A stretch of DNA of 64,000 nucleotides from Anastrepha obliqua (Eukaryota > Arthropoda > Insecta > Diptera > Tephritidae), in NCBI RefSeq assembly GCF_027943255.1, contig NC_072893.1, forward strand, positions 90,713,784 through 90,777,783. Reading direction: 5' to 3'. Below, one piece after another: positions 31,990 through 44,130 of the stretch (the stretch's first letter is position 1; the number at the start of each line of letters is the position of its first letter). The notes under the pieces were generated by a model. The model worked only from the letters and a program-made list of their open reading frames with translations, searched no databases and had not been told where the DNA came from. Both the position numbers and the translations under genes were made by a program.

Positions 31990-34762
31990 TATATAATATA
32001 ATATATCTGATTACAACTTTCCATAACTATTCTTTAAGTACCTACTGCTACTTTCCTCTCTGCTACCCCGGAAACTACCTTCTTAAATCTTCAATGAAAC
32101 CACGAGTCGTTGGCTGGCACTGTTCTCCACGCTCGGTTGCTGACGTCGTCATTTTTCATTTATGTACATATGTATGTGCAACACTTCAGCGACAAGCCAG
32201 TGTAAATGTGCGCATTTGTATATGCGCCTGAGTGTGTTTGTGAGCGTCGAGTACATTCATTCTACTTTTATTGTTACTGCAACTGCTATTACAACTAGTT
32301 TTGTAGTTGCTACAGTTTATTTATTTATTTTTTTTTCTCATTTCGTGGCTTTTATCATTTTCTTTTTACTATATGCATACTGCTTTGCCATTTGTTTTTA
32401 CTTTTTATTTGTCGCATTTCAAGTTTTTCTTTTTCAGCCTGACTTGGCTGCCGCCGTCCCTCTTTTTGTCTCTCTACACTTTCTGACATTTTATTTATTG
32501 TTTTCTTGAGCTGCTGCTGATTCTTTCTCTTCGCTTGCTTCTACTTTCATCTATTTGCTTTGGTTGTTTGTTGCAGTTGCTATTTCTTGGCACATCCTTA
32601 TTGTCAACAACAATTGTTCAAAACAACTTACAACAATAATAGAAGCGTCACACAATAGCTTTGTGGCAAGAAGGAACAAAAACGTTGACGATGACGACGG
32701 CGGCGGCGGCAAAAGCAGAAGCAGCGGCAACAAATGCAGTTGCAGTTGCAGACACTTCAAAGTAAACAATTGTTTGTGGTAAGTTTTTAGTAGTAAACGC
32801 TGCATGAGTATGTGTACGCGGCAGTGTGAGGGGAGACGCCATACGACAGCAATGAAGTTCTACTATTTGCAAGTGCCATTGCCACTTCACTCTACCAGCC
32901 CTGAATTGGTCAGTTACACTTTGCCGCCATTACTACCGCTGCCGTTGCTGTTGTCGATGCTGCTGCTGTGGTCACGATGGTAATAGTGCATTGCAGGAGC
33001 GGATGTGGCACGTTGCACATTGCAACAATGCAACAATGCGCTCCACTCCGTCAGCCAGTTCCAATCGAGAGTTTTCATGATTTCCTGCACTTAAGCAGCC
33101 AGAGCGGCAGCAACAGCAGCAGTTACAGTGTAGAATTGCAGCGCCAGCTCTAATGCCAACAACTCAAGTTGGAACGGAAGCGGAAAGAACGTCGCAGTAG
33201 TTGCGCTCTACACTCGTCTTAACGTCAACCCACACACACTCACATGCCCACTTACAATGATTATTGCATTTTTGGTCATTGTTGTTGTTGTTCAAAGGTG
33301 GCAGTGCCAGACAATCGAGTGAAGAGAGACTTGGCCATTGACGGAAGACGGAAGAAACAAAAAAGAAATAAAAACTTTGGCAGAGGCGGCAGTGACTGTT
33401 CATATTTGAGTGTTTTTGATGTAGGCACGGGATTTCGGTATCCTCGACAAGAGCCTGAGAAAAGGTGTTGTGAAGCGGAACCGCGATTTTCTGTATAAAT
33501 TTGGGCAAAAGTTGAGAAATTTATTGGCTTAACTGAATGTCCTACCTACTTCTCCACACAAACAGTTAATATGCTAAATGTTGTTTTCTTATTTGCTAAA
33601 TAAAGTGAAAAGCTTGTCCTAATTAAAAACTGTATTTAACGCCTTTAAATTCTTCAATTATATGTAAAATTGTTATATAACATGTACATCTTTGATGGGT
33701 GTTTCGATGCGCTCCTACACTTCTGCGAGTTTTCCTCCTCGGTGGCCCTCAGTATTGTCTGCTTAAAATTTCTGTGGAACAATTCAACCCTCTAGCTGCT
33801 TTCCTTAATTAACTTCCATTATACCAAAAATTTCCATTCAAATTTTGTTACCGAAGTCGCTCAGAAATTAAATTTTAAGCTTCTGCGAACAAACACTCAG
33901 ATTCCTTAGATCAATACTGTGTTCGGCAGAGTTGATCCTGAGCATATTCACTTTCATAATTATTCGCGTTTTTTCGTGTTGAGTAACATTTTTGTGAAAT
34001 TGTTGATGAGACATCGAGCTATAGTTGCTGTCATGTGTTATCGAGCAATGGAACACCAACTCACTATTCTCCCTCTTTTTCAGCTGATTTCAAAAGACGG
34101 CAAAACTTAGAAATACGAGAATAACCAATATTGTCCATTTTATCTGTGCAAAAGTAATGGAAAATCAGCGAAATTTAGTTTTAACATTTTCCACTGGAAC
34201 AACATAGCGATAATTAGAGCTCCTCTCTTATATGCTTTGGGTAAGGTTGGTGATCTCAGCTCACTTTTTAGTATGTACGAATTTGGTATGATTTACATCA
34301 AAGCGGAGCTCACAACCGCACCATGTGAAGCTTTATGCGCCTTTATGAATATTTTTCACTACGATTTTGAAGTCCATAGCTCTTGCTGCCCTAAGCTTCA
34401 GACCAATTTTAACGCAAAATTTAAACCAGAGGACTATAGCGAGGCAATTGCCACACCACACACGTCGTGATTTTCAAGCTAAAGCTTCAGACATCATGCA
34501 AACTACAAACACGTTCGGAAAATATGTTTTCATATTAAGAAGTCAGGCTGTTAGCCCAATCAATTTGAACTCTAAGCTTTCCCTGACCGCAACTGGCCTC
34601 TAGAATAGATAGATGAGCAGAATGGACCCACATCACTTAGGACACTGTTCATAAAGACATAGAACGAAGCTGAAAAACAGATACATGGTACTGTATGCCA
34701 CTTCTTAAGAAATCAGGAAAGTTGAGGCAAGGTGGTGAAAGATCAAACCACAACACATCGAA
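31990..34762. other. Host-like noncoding DNA with opa-like runs
   Basis: Single-copy-looking sequence with TATG runs (32168), GACGACGGCGGCGGCGG near 32690-32710, and CAG/CGG runs near 33098-33125. Open frames at 32162-32509, 32551-32890, 33164-33508 and 33244-33498 overlap on both strands and are low-complexity, so I do not call genes. No transposon was recognised. Confidence 0.5.
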
Positions 34763-34764
34763 TA

Positions 34765-35534
34765 CAGGGTTTGATTGGAAAGTAATGAGCCTTATTTTTT
34801 TTAAGTTTTATTAAACCTTTTGTCTTATACAACTAATATTCTTCAAAATAGGACCCTTTAGCATCAATACACCGCTGGTAGCAGTCCTTCCACTGAAGGA
34901 AACATTTTTTAAACTCATCCGCCGGAATCGCGTTCAATTGGGATGTCACAGTTTTTTGGATCGCCTCGATGGAGTCGAAACGCCTCCCCTTCAGCTTTCT
35001 TTTCAGGCACGGGAACAAGAAGAAGTCCGGAGGGGACAGGTATGGACTGTAGGGAGGGTGGGGAAGTACCGGAACCCCCATCTTGGCCAATGCAGAGGTG
35101 CAGAGGAAGGCGGTGTGCACCGGCGCATTGCCGTGATGAAGAGTCCAATTGTTGACGAGGTCGGGCCGAACCCGGGCGACGGGTTTTTCAGCCGAAGGAG
35201 CACTTCTTTGTAAAATGCCGCGTTTACAGTGCTTCCTGGAGATACAAACTTCTTGTGGACGATGCATCGAGAGTCGAGAGCTTTACGCAAATTTTGATCG
35301 AGCAACGTTGCTCTAACGATCGCTGCATTTTCGCCACTGCAAAATCCTAACACGCTTTTAAAACAGCTTTCACGCGCGGAACGATGTTGACTGCACAGCT
35401 ATTGCCAGCGAACTGAGACCGGTTTCTAGTGGAAGGAGAAGGTCCAACGATCATTTTCCCCCACCAGCCGATTCGGTTGATCGCTTGACAGACGCTCCGC
35501 TCGGGAAGGCTCATTACTTTTCAATCAAACCCTA
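34765..35534 (-). mobile_element. Mariner deletion derivative (770 bp) with TIRs
   Basis: The left AGGGTTTGATTGGAAAGTAA (34766-34785) matches, with one mismatch, the inverse of the right end (about 35514-35533): AGGGTTTGATTGAAAAGTAA. TA flanks both sides. The DNA-binding half of the transposase is gone. Confidence 0.88.
34833..35378 (-). pseudogene. Mariner transposase C-terminal half, catalytic Asp lost
   Basis: Reading down the minus strand gives GFCSGENAAIVRATLLDQNL, RKALDSRCIVHKKFVSPGST and VNAAFYKEVLLRLK, with a frameshift near 35190. It then gives VRPDLVNNWTLHHGNAPVHT, where mariners have HHDNAP, so the second catalytic Asp is Gly. PHPPYSPYLSPPDFFLFPCL follows (third Asp in SPPDF kept; the conserved SPD is SPY). 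The end is RCIDAKGSYFEEY* at 34833. The N-terminal DNA-binding region and first catalytic Asp are missing from the start of the element. It cannot be active. Confidence 0.88.
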
Positions 35535-35536
35535 TA

Positions 35537-37415
35537 GGATATTGGGAATAATATCACGAGGAGATAGAAAAGGTGTATGCTGTCATAGAAAGAGAATAGA
35601 AGAAAACATGTTCAAAGGCTTGTCGTATCTGTCAGAAGACGCTACAGAAGCTATAGAATGACGGGGAGAAAAAAAAATGTCTCTATTACTAACTTTGGTC
35701 AAAGTGTAGCGTTGTCTCTGGCACAGCTACTGCAATTTCACATAACCTAGTCTATGAAAGAGGAGTTCTATGTTTTAAACTACTAGGAAACCCTTCTGAA
35801 ATTCAATATGCGAATGTATGTATAGAAATCGAAGTGCTCAGAATGATGAGAAGAGTCGATTTATCCATATATGTCCGTCCATTCGCTGTGCGTACTATAA
35901 TTCAAGACAAAAATTATTGTAGTTCAATTACTCTTATTATTCTTTTACTATTCTTTGATCAAGGTAGATTGCTATATCGACAACCATGCCTATTTGCATA
36001 TAACGGTAATTTTGAAAAAAAAAAACGAAAAAGTGGTATCTCTGTTATAATAAAAGCAAAATTACCCAATTTCTTGAATCCAGTTTCTTCTGCTGAGTAT
36101 TAAATCAAAGACTAGCAAATATTTCTTTGAACGTTCTAGCACTAATAAATATTATTCCAACAGACCAAAAACAAAAACACAAATTCAGGTTTCGATGAGA
36201 GGTGAATATTTCCAATTAACGGTAATAACCAATACATCTTAAAAATTTCAATTTCCCAAGAATTTTTGTAACATATAAAATCTAAGTTAATAGTTAAATA
36301 GAAACAGGTCGGGGCCAACGGACTCGGGACTAAAAAACGTGCACGGCATATACTTTCATCTGAAGTGCTTTCGGATGGGCAAATGTGTATGTATGTATGA
36401 ATGTGTTGGTCAACTCCTTTACTTACTTCGTAAACTTCGTCTCACTCCATTGCAGCGTTTATTTTCGCTTCATTTCAACTTTTGTTGCAGAACGCTATGT
36501 ATGCAGAACGCCATACATACATACACACGAATATGCGTATGTGTGTTCATTACAGCACATCTCACCATTGTAACGCCCATTGTTGATCTCTTGCCATTGT
36601 ATGTGCTGGCACTAAAGCATGTATATGCATGCATGTGTGTGTGTGTTTTAATAGCTGCCCACAAAGCCATGCCAACGTACTTCCGCTCACCTCCCAACTA
36701 CTTCCTTTAATTGTTTGTAGCTTCTCTTATACCGTTAGGTATTTCCATTTTTTAAGTGCTTTTTGTTTTTGTTTGCTACTCCACATCACTTTATGTGTGG
36801 TAAGAAGTTGTTGCTTTAGTTTTTTACTGCAATAGTTGTTTCAATTTTAGTGCGTTGCTGCATTGTGCGCTTAAACGCTCGCCGTTTATTTGGACATTTT
36901 TTAGATTTGCTATGTAGTTCTATGAATTTCATTCCCTATCCGCCTGCAGTACTCTTAAATTGTCACGCACACTTCTAACGGTAAAGTGCGTTGGAATTTA
37001 CTTCAACCTGGCTGCTGATCGCAGTTAAACAGATGTGAGGTTGTGTGAAAATATTTTTTTTTTTTTGTTGAATAGTCTTTTAAATTTTTAAATTTAAATT
37101 AGTATGGCAAATATTTGGTACGACTTTTATTGATCAAAAACCCGGATGTGGACGGCGGAAAGAAGCTACAAAAAAAAATGATCACGAAATTTGACTTTTC
37201 CCGCAACCTCGACATTCAATTTTCTGCGTTGTATGGCTGTAAATCTGATTAATGAAATTCACATCTTTGGTATTGGATCTAGAGAAATAATGGTGTTTCA
37301 GAAAGGGCCAATCAGAAAAATGAAAAATTCCGATACAGAAGTGATACCATATCAACACTCCAACTAGCTTTGACTATTTTCTTCATTTTTTTAATTTTTT
37401 TTTGTTTATAAAGGT
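35537..37415. other. Host-like noncoding DNA
   Basis: It contains TATG/CATA and TG microsatellites (36383-36400, 36508-36530, 36625-36650) and T-rich runs near 37050. Overlapping open frames at 36339-36710 and 36470-36697 on both strands follow these repeats and are not credible. No gene or element was recognised. Confidence 0.5.
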
Positions 37416-37633
37416 ATAGCTCTATAGCTCCCCCTCCTATTAGTGGCGTACGTCTGGATGTTGTTCCACAAATGGAGGGGCCTACAGTTTTATGCCAACT
37501 CCGTAGGACAGATTATTTTTATGAAGAGCTTTTTGATGGCAGAAATACACCCGGAGACTTGCCTTTGCCTGCCAAGAGGCGACCGCTAATAGGAAAACCA
37601 TTTACCATCATTTCGGTTTTCATGCTCGAATAG
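37416..37633 (-). mobile_element. tRNA-derived SINE, degraded copy
   Basis: In plus reading it shows CTCCCCCTCCTATTAGTGGC, GATGTTGTTCCACAAATGGA, GAAGAGCTTTTTGATGGCAG, then GGCGACCGCTAATAGGAAAA and a decayed B box CTCGAATAG. The A-box half and the terminal GCGCCAATTA tail are missing. Confidence 0.8.
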
Positions 37634-39126
37634 TTGCAATTTAATAGTTTATTAAATTTTAATATAATATAATGAAATGATTGCTTAAAATTTATAAAAA
37701 TTCCGTTAATATGTTATAATTTCTTGACTGTATGGCCCATTTTCTCCATGTACGAAAAAAGGTTCTATAGAAAAATAATGAACATTCACAAAACCTGATC
37801 AAAATCTTGATCTTTTATCATTTGTTGTGTGGTGTACAAGCCCCGCAAAGTCTCCTGTTTTCGAGATTCATAAGAGAGCTATAGCAGCTTTAGTAGTAGC
37901 AGACTAGTCTGGACGTATACTTTAAACGCGAATATACGGCTCCTCAAAAGGTTACTATTACCATACCAAAACGTTTTATGTAGGATATGTACAGCTGATA
38001 CGCTCTGCCAGCACTACTTCTGCGAATCTTCCTTACTTCAAAGAATGCTCTGCAAATTTCCGGCGAAATATTATACTCTTACTAGAACTTGAACAGTTTA
38101 GTCACGGTTTCGCTAGAGGAACTGATTGGAAACGACGAAAGGTCGGGTTGGTTTAAGGTCATTTTGAATTAGGAAATTTCCTGGGCACCACATTTAAGAG
38201 CAGTCTATTTAACTTAACCCAATAGTATAGGTAGTATTTCTATTATGTAGCTGGCACCTGAGGATTCATGCGTTTGCTTACGGTTTGATCTACCTAGACA
38301 AAAATTTATTTTCTCCAGATAGCTTCTATCGCAATGTCATCCGATTAATTCTTGATGATTGAGATGTGAGTTTCTTTTTTTTTTTTTGTATAAGCTTCGA
38401 GTTTGTGCCATTTTATGATATGGAATACGAGGAATCGCTGATATTCTTACGACTTGTGTTGGGTAAAGGTAAAGTAAAAAGACAAAGTAAAAGTTAACTT
38501 TTCATATCGTTACTACCCAGCTCGACGTCAAATGATCCAGGTGTTATGGACATTGTAAATTTTTCTGAAAATTAGTTTACTTGCAGGCTTGAGTATAATA
38601 CGAAGTAAAGTGAAAATTTATCACAAAATATGTAACGGAATATCTCCGGTTCTTGTAATAAATTCTTTGAGAAAAAATATACATTATTATTTAAAAAGGT
38701 TTTGGAAAAAGTGGTTTTTTGTTATAATTATTTAGTAAATTTTTTTTTTTCATTTTTAAAAACACCTCCTGAGATTTAATTCTTTTTTTCTTTAGTTAAT
38801 AGCTGAGACTATGCTCATAATTCGCGAAAAGTTCATAGTAGGATTTCTGCAACTTTTTGTGTTATATAATATTAAAGCAGGTACATCGAAACAGTCATAT
38901 TTCTACAGTAGCCTAAGGTAACCAAATGTAAAAAGAAAATAAAAATCACCTAATAAAAAGGAATGGCTACATTAAAACGTAATTTTAGTAAACCCTGGTT
39001 ATTAAGTGGCTGAAAAATCACGTTGCCTTTTTAAAATTTCTTTTGCTGACGATGGCATTTTTTTCAAAATAAGTAAAGATGTTGAGAAGTCAATATACGA
39101 AAAAAGGACAATGTTCAACAGTTATT
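37634..39126. other. Noncoding stretch
   Basis: No recognised gene or element. T-runs occur at 38373-38386 and 38740-38749. Confidence 0.4.
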
Positions 39127-39139
39127 TAACACAGTGTTT

Positions 39140-39694
39140 CTCTTCTTAATAGGCGCGATTGGCGCTTACGCGATTTTGGCCGAGTTTAACAAAGCGCGCC
39201 GGTCGTTTCTTTCTCGTGCTAACCGGCGCCAATTGGATACGCCAAGTCCTTCTCCACCTGATTTTTCCAACGCACAGGAGGCCTTCCTCTTTCCCTGCGA
39301 CCACCAGCTGGTACCACATCGGATGTTGTCATCGTCCAAGCTTCTGATTCATACGTTAGGACGGACATGATGAGAATTTGTAGAATGTTAATAGTTTTGT
39401 TCGTCGAAAGAGGACTTTACTGCTCAGTTGCCTACTTAGTCCAAAGTAGGGACTTATTGGCAAGAGAGATTCTACGTTGGATTTCCAGGCTGATATTGTT
39501 ATCGGTGTTAATGCTGGTTTCTAAATACACGAAGTCTTTTACAACCTCAAAATTATAACTGTCAACAGTGACGTGGGTGCCGATACGCGAGTGCGCCGAC
39601 TTATTGTTTGAAGACAGAAGGTACTTCGTTTTGTCCTCGTTTACCACCAAACCCATTCGCTTTGCCTCTTTATCCAGTTTGGAGAAGGCAGAAC
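39140..39694 (-). pseudogene. RTE-clade LINE insertion, 5'-truncated, with 13-bp TSD
   Basis: It is flanked by perfect direct repeats TAACACAGTGTTT at 39127-39139 and 39695-39707. The minus strand reads SAFSKLDKEAKRMGLVVNED, KTKYLLSSNNKSAHSRI and VDSYNFEVVKDFVYLETSIN, then NNISLEIQRRISLANKS and stops. A decayed LIMSVLTYESEAWTMTTSD jumps to VVPAGGREGRGRPPVRWKNQ and VEKDLAYP, so about 100 residues of thumb sequence are deleted. The 3' end is CTCGGCCAAAATCGCGTAAG then CGCCAATCGCGCC and an A/G-rich tail. The 5' truncation, duplication and matching content identify it as the same family as 891-1965. Confidence 0.9.
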
Positions 39695-39707
39695 TAACAC
39701 AGTGTTT

Positions 39708-42046
39708 GCCTCTTTTAAATATGCAGCAGCTTTTTAAGTTTGGATATTAATTGCCTGCGGAGTTCTCTTATAAAATCTTCAAAATATTTATTTCTTTTCC
39801 TTAGCTTTTCTTTCGTACTGTCTTTCTTACTGTCTTTCTCCTGCCACTTCTTAATAATCTTTTTCCTTTTAAGTTCCATATTTAACTTAAAAAACTCTTA
39901 AAATTAGGCCAAGCAAATCCTTTAAGCATCAGAGGCTAATCGAGTGGTGGAACATTAAAATTAGCATTATCAATAAGAAACTTCGCTGGTTGAATTCGAA
40001 GGTAAGCTTGAAAAAAATGTTTATATTAAATGCAAAAGTAAAGAGCCGATTCGAACTTTGGCTATTGAGAACTGGAACTTTAGAGAAGTAGAGGCTTAAT
40101 ATTGGTTCGTACCGCTAAGTGCCACAGATTCTTTGATAAGGTGATACGTAATTTGCTGCACTCGCTAAATCATGTTCGTCGAGGTAATCCAAATTTCTCA
40201 GTCCGCAAGAACTCGATGCCAGTGTCGACAGAGGAAATAATTTAGCTAAATTTCTAAAGCCGTTACGTTCACTTGACATTCGCCAATTTGTATACAAAGT
40301 CAAAATTTGCAAGCAACTAAAATTAAGCAAATATCGCTTATATGTCAGAGTAACGTTCGAAAAGTGGTGTTTCATTTTGGCGTTATTCGCACAACAATTT
40401 AATACTAGCAGGCTGACGCCAATCGTGTGCTTTCTTGAAATTGCTATTGTAGAAGTATAGAATATAAAATATCTTAACAATTTTTCCCACGAATTCCAAT
40501 GTTATTCTGGATAGTTAAACACAAAGTGCCACATGCATAGGCACATAGGCGTACACACACAATACCAACCGACAGCATTCTCAATTCGCATACAGATGCA
40601 CAAGAGAGAATGACAGAAAAGAAAACACACCGTACACACGCATACAAACACATCCACATACCTCCTTTTGTGTACTCCGACCCACTCATTAGTCAAGTCA
40701 CATCAAAAATTACAAACGCCAACGGACGAGGCAGACAGAAAAGTGTCACGCAGGATTACGTATGAAAACAGGGCTCACGCACACAACCACAAAAGGAATT
40801 TACACACCAATTATGCTACTTACATTCGTGTGCGTGTGAGTGGAATATACCCTCATAAATCTGTAAGTATAAATATATATATATTTTCGTGTACTTCGCG
40901 CACATGCTGACCGTCCACGCGGAATGTACAATGAAAAGGATATTGTTATTGTGATTTATGAAATGCATGTCGACAATAAATGTGTGACACACAAAATAGG
41001 AACAATAACAAGAAGTGACAGTGACAGATACAGAGTGTTATGTAGGAAGCGACAAGTAGATAAACAGACAAGCAGACGAGCAGAGAAGAGTACAATGCCA
41101 ACAAGCGTGTAAGACACGATCATATGCGACGCAGGAAAGTTACAACGACGCACCGTAGACACCACAATTTGTAGTTGGAATAGTGTTTTGGTGGGGGAAA
41201 GGAGTTACCAAAAGGTTGAATTGCTCATGCAGCATGCAGCAGCATACGAATCGGAATGGTATGAAGCGGTATAGGGACTCTAAGAAATAAGCTACCATAC
41301 CAGCGTTTTGCTATTTTTAGTCGAAGAATTTTGTTGATGTTTCCATTTTTTGAATTTCATTTTATTTTTATTTTTGTGGTTATTTTGTCACGCTTTGTTA
41401 TGCGTAACGAAACGTGGCATACTCGCGTCTTCTTATGGTGATTAGTGGCGCTTAATGTTGTATGCCACATACAGCACGCACATACATGGCTTTGTAAAGA
41501 AATATATACATTTTGGTGTAAGGATACAATAGCTTTCGGTTAAAGCTAACGCAAATGACAGCGAATGGGCTTAGACGTTGTGCGAAGAGACAAATGTGGC
41601 CAAAAGCGTTTTACGTGCGTTCTTTATGTTTATCTAAACAGTTAAATGTTCCCAAGTGTAGTATTATATAATATGTAACATGTGCAATCACTTTTCTTGT
41701 GTGATCTTTGTTAGTTTACTAAGAGCAGTGAAAATATCGTTGCAATGTAAAACCTTTCGAATATTTTTTTTTATCGCATTTGAACGTTAGAAAGTGAAAA
41801 ATTAATTTTTACATAATTATTTAAGAAATTTTGTTGTTGTTGTTTGCGAAATTCATACCCACTTCTCCATCAATAACGCCAGTTGGTGTTTAAGATTACG
41901 GGTCCACTTCTGTCCATTTACACTGACAAGCAAGGCTGTTCCCATCCCCACTTGAGCTCTCAATAAGCAAAGTTCCTTGAAGTTCCCGTAAAAGCTTTAT
42001 ATTAATAATCTCAAAGGTCACCGCTTCTTAAGTAATATAATTTTTG
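39708..42046. other. Noncoding stretch, partly host-like
   Basis: CA/TG-rich sequence lies around 40535-40670 and 40830-40850. The 121-residue minus-strand frame at 40115-40480 has no recognisable motif and I leave it uncalled. No transposon was seen. Confidence 0.45.
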
Positions 42047-42122
42047 TGGTTCACCGAGATACGTTCTCTCTGTGAATTTCGAATGGTATTCACGCACCAA
42101 CCCATTCGGCTACGGCGGGCGC
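42047..42122 (-). mobile_element. SINE head fragment (tRNA-like part only)
   Basis: In minus orientation the A-box part GCCGTAGCCGAATGGGTTGG, then GTGAATACCATTCGAAATTC and a B-box remnant GTATCTCGGTGAACC, make up only the tRNA-related head. An A-run follows at about 42128-42150 on the plus strand. Confidence 0.8.
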
Positions 42123-42290
42123 ATTAACAAAAAAAAAAAAAAAAAAAAAATAATTACTACTGTAAAAAAATGGGATTTCAGTGGTAGTTGGCAATAAAGA
42201 AGGATTATTTATTGATAAACAAAACCTATCATCCTATCCTCTGTAGTAAAACAACAAAGTTGCTTGGATAATAATTATAATATATTAAGA

Positions 42291-42506
42291 AGAACATTAT
42301 TCTAATAGCGGTCGCCCATCCGAGTGCATTTCTGCCATGAAAAAGCTCCTCATAAAAAAAAAAAATATTTGCCGTTCGAAGTCGGTTTAAAACTGTAGGT
42401 CCCTCTATTTGTGGAACACCATCAAGACGCACACCACAAATAGGAGGAGGAGCTCGGCCAAACACCCAGAGAGAGTGTACGCGCCAATTATTTATATATA
42501 TAATTA
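42291..42506 (+). mobile_element. SINE body and tail fragment
   Basis: It lacks the tRNA-like head. It runs from TCTAATAGCGGTCGCCCATC through ATATTTGCCGTTCGAAGTCG, GGAGGAGGAGCTCGGCCAAA and GTGTACGCGCCAATTA to a TATATA tail. An A-run of about 13 interrupts the body near 42354-42366. Confidence 0.88.
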
Positions 42507-42566
42507 TTTTTTGTTACTATAGCATGAGTTCGCCGATCGACCGGGACCTTAATTTATTTAAATGTT

Positions 42567-42854
42567 GGCCACCGAAACCAAATGTGTTGGTGCGTTACTA
42601 CCATTCGAAAGTGATCTCGTTCAAAACCTGCGATGAACACGAAAACACTAAAATGATATAAAATGTTTTCTCAAATGGCTGTCGCTACTCATCCGGCAAT
42701 ATCAAACTTCCTTGAGCTCCTCATAAAAGCCATCTGCCGGCGGCATAAATCTGTAGGTCCCTATATTTGTGGAAAATACCAAGACGCTCACCACAAATCG
42801 GAACTCAATTAAACACCCAATAGAGAGTGTAGGTCTCAATATATATAAGTATAT
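42567..42854 (+). mobile_element. SINE, old diverged copy
   Basis: It is recognisable from GTGTTGGTGCGTTACTACCA, a decayed B box (GTTCAAAACCTG), CTGTCGCTACTCATCCGGCA, GAGCTCCTCATAAAAGCCAT, CTGTAGGTCCCTATATTTGT and a TATATA tail. It is clearly more diverged than its neighbours, so it is probably an old insertion. Confidence 0.75.
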
Positions 42855-42887
42855 GTAATAGTTGATTATTTATGTAGTTGTATTATA

Positions 42888-44128
42888 CGAGGGGTGCCTT
42901 TTATATGTCGGGATTTGGCAACCCTGGTTTTGCAATCTGGCAACGGACAGCTGTATCGCAAAGTTTCACATTTTTTGGCTTTTACGTACTCAGAACGTTT
43001 TGAAATACCAGCGCTATTTGTGTTGTTTACAGTAACTTAAAAGATTCATCTCGGTCCAAAAATGAAATTAAATCGTGAACATTTTCGTGCGATTATTTTT
43101 TACAACTTTTACGATGAAGCTCCATCAAGGACCAGTGTTTATCGATGGTATGGTGAATTCAGTCGTAGTCGTAGTTCACTCCAAGACGAATTTCGTGAAG
43201 GTCGTCCAAAATCAGTTGTTGTTCCGAAAACCATTGATGCTGTGCGCGAACTGATATTGCAAGATCGTCATGTGACCTATCGTGAGATTGAGACAATCTT
43301 AGGCATTAGTGGGACCAGCATACATTCAATATTGCATAAACATTTGACTGTCAAAAAAATTTGTTCGCGTTGGATCCCACACAATTTGTCAATCGCCCAA
43401 AAAAAGGCTCGTGTCGATTGGTCGAAGGAAATGCTCAAAAAATACGATCGCGGGGCTTCGAAACACGTCTATGACATCGTGACAGGTGATGAATCATGGA
43501 TTTACACGTATGAGCCCGAAAGTAAACAGCAGTCGACTGTATGGGTGTTTCAAGATTAGCCAAATCCAACAAAAGTTGTTCGCGCACGAAGCACTTCCAA
43601 GCAAATGGTCGCCTGTTTTTTCGGAAAAACTAGACATGTCGCAACCGTACCACTAGAACAACGCAGAACAGTAAATTCTGAGTGGTACACAACCATTTGT
43701 TTGCCAGTTGCCTTCCAAGAAATTAGGAAAACCAATCGCCAAAGACGGATCACTCTTCACCAGGACAATGCGAGCTCTCACACATCGGCTCAAACAACTG
43801 CATTTTTGAGCACCCAAAACATCGAATTAATGGGTCATCCGCCGTATAGTCCGGTTTTGGCACCGAATGACTTCTTTTTATTCTCGTACGTAAAAAACGA
43901 ACTGAGAGGTCAACGTTTTTCGACACCTGAAGAAGCGGTTGCGGCATTCAGAATGCATGTTTTGGAGGTACCTCATTCAGAGTGGCAAAAGTGCTTCGAC
44001 AATTGGTTCAAACGCATGCAAACGTGTATAGATCTTCATGGAGAATATTTTGAAAAACAATAAAGGGATTATCGATGATTAAAATTTGTTTTTGTTTTCT
44101 AATCCCGACATATAGAAGTCACCCCTCG
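42888..44128 (+). mobile_element. Mariner element, copy 2 of the 14.7-kb family
   Basis: It is TA-flanked, with left end CGAGGGGTGCCTTTTATATG (42888-42907) and a right end inverse (CGAGGGGTGACTTCTATATG) that carries two mismatches. The length is 1241 bp, exactly 45 bp shorter than copy 1. The 5' untranslated region differs from copy 1 at only about ten positions over 170 bp. Confidence 0.95.
43062..44063 (+). pseudogene. Mariner (DD34D) transposase with one premature stop
   Basis: The frame from MKLNREHFRAIIFYNF lacks 15 codons present in copy 1 (after IIFYNF, within the first helix-turn-helix). It is then open to a TAG at 43557-43559 (VFQD*), where copy 1 has GAG (Glu). After this single nonsense change it stays open in the same frame to the end at 44063. 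The catalytic Asps are in VTGDESWIYTYEPE, LHQDNASSHTSAQ and APNDFFLF. The conserved SPD next to the third Asp is SPV here. It is about 334 codons long with one stop, the least damaged reading frame in the window. Confidence 0.93.
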
Positions 44129-44130
44129 TA

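Noticed and set aside
35003..35353. Shadow frames opposite and beside the mariner transposase
   Set aside because: They overlap the real transposase sense and only partly follow it; the correct reading combines two frames on the minus strand.
40115..40480. 121-residue minus-strand open frame
   Set aside because: No recognisable family, and no splice or promoter context to support it.
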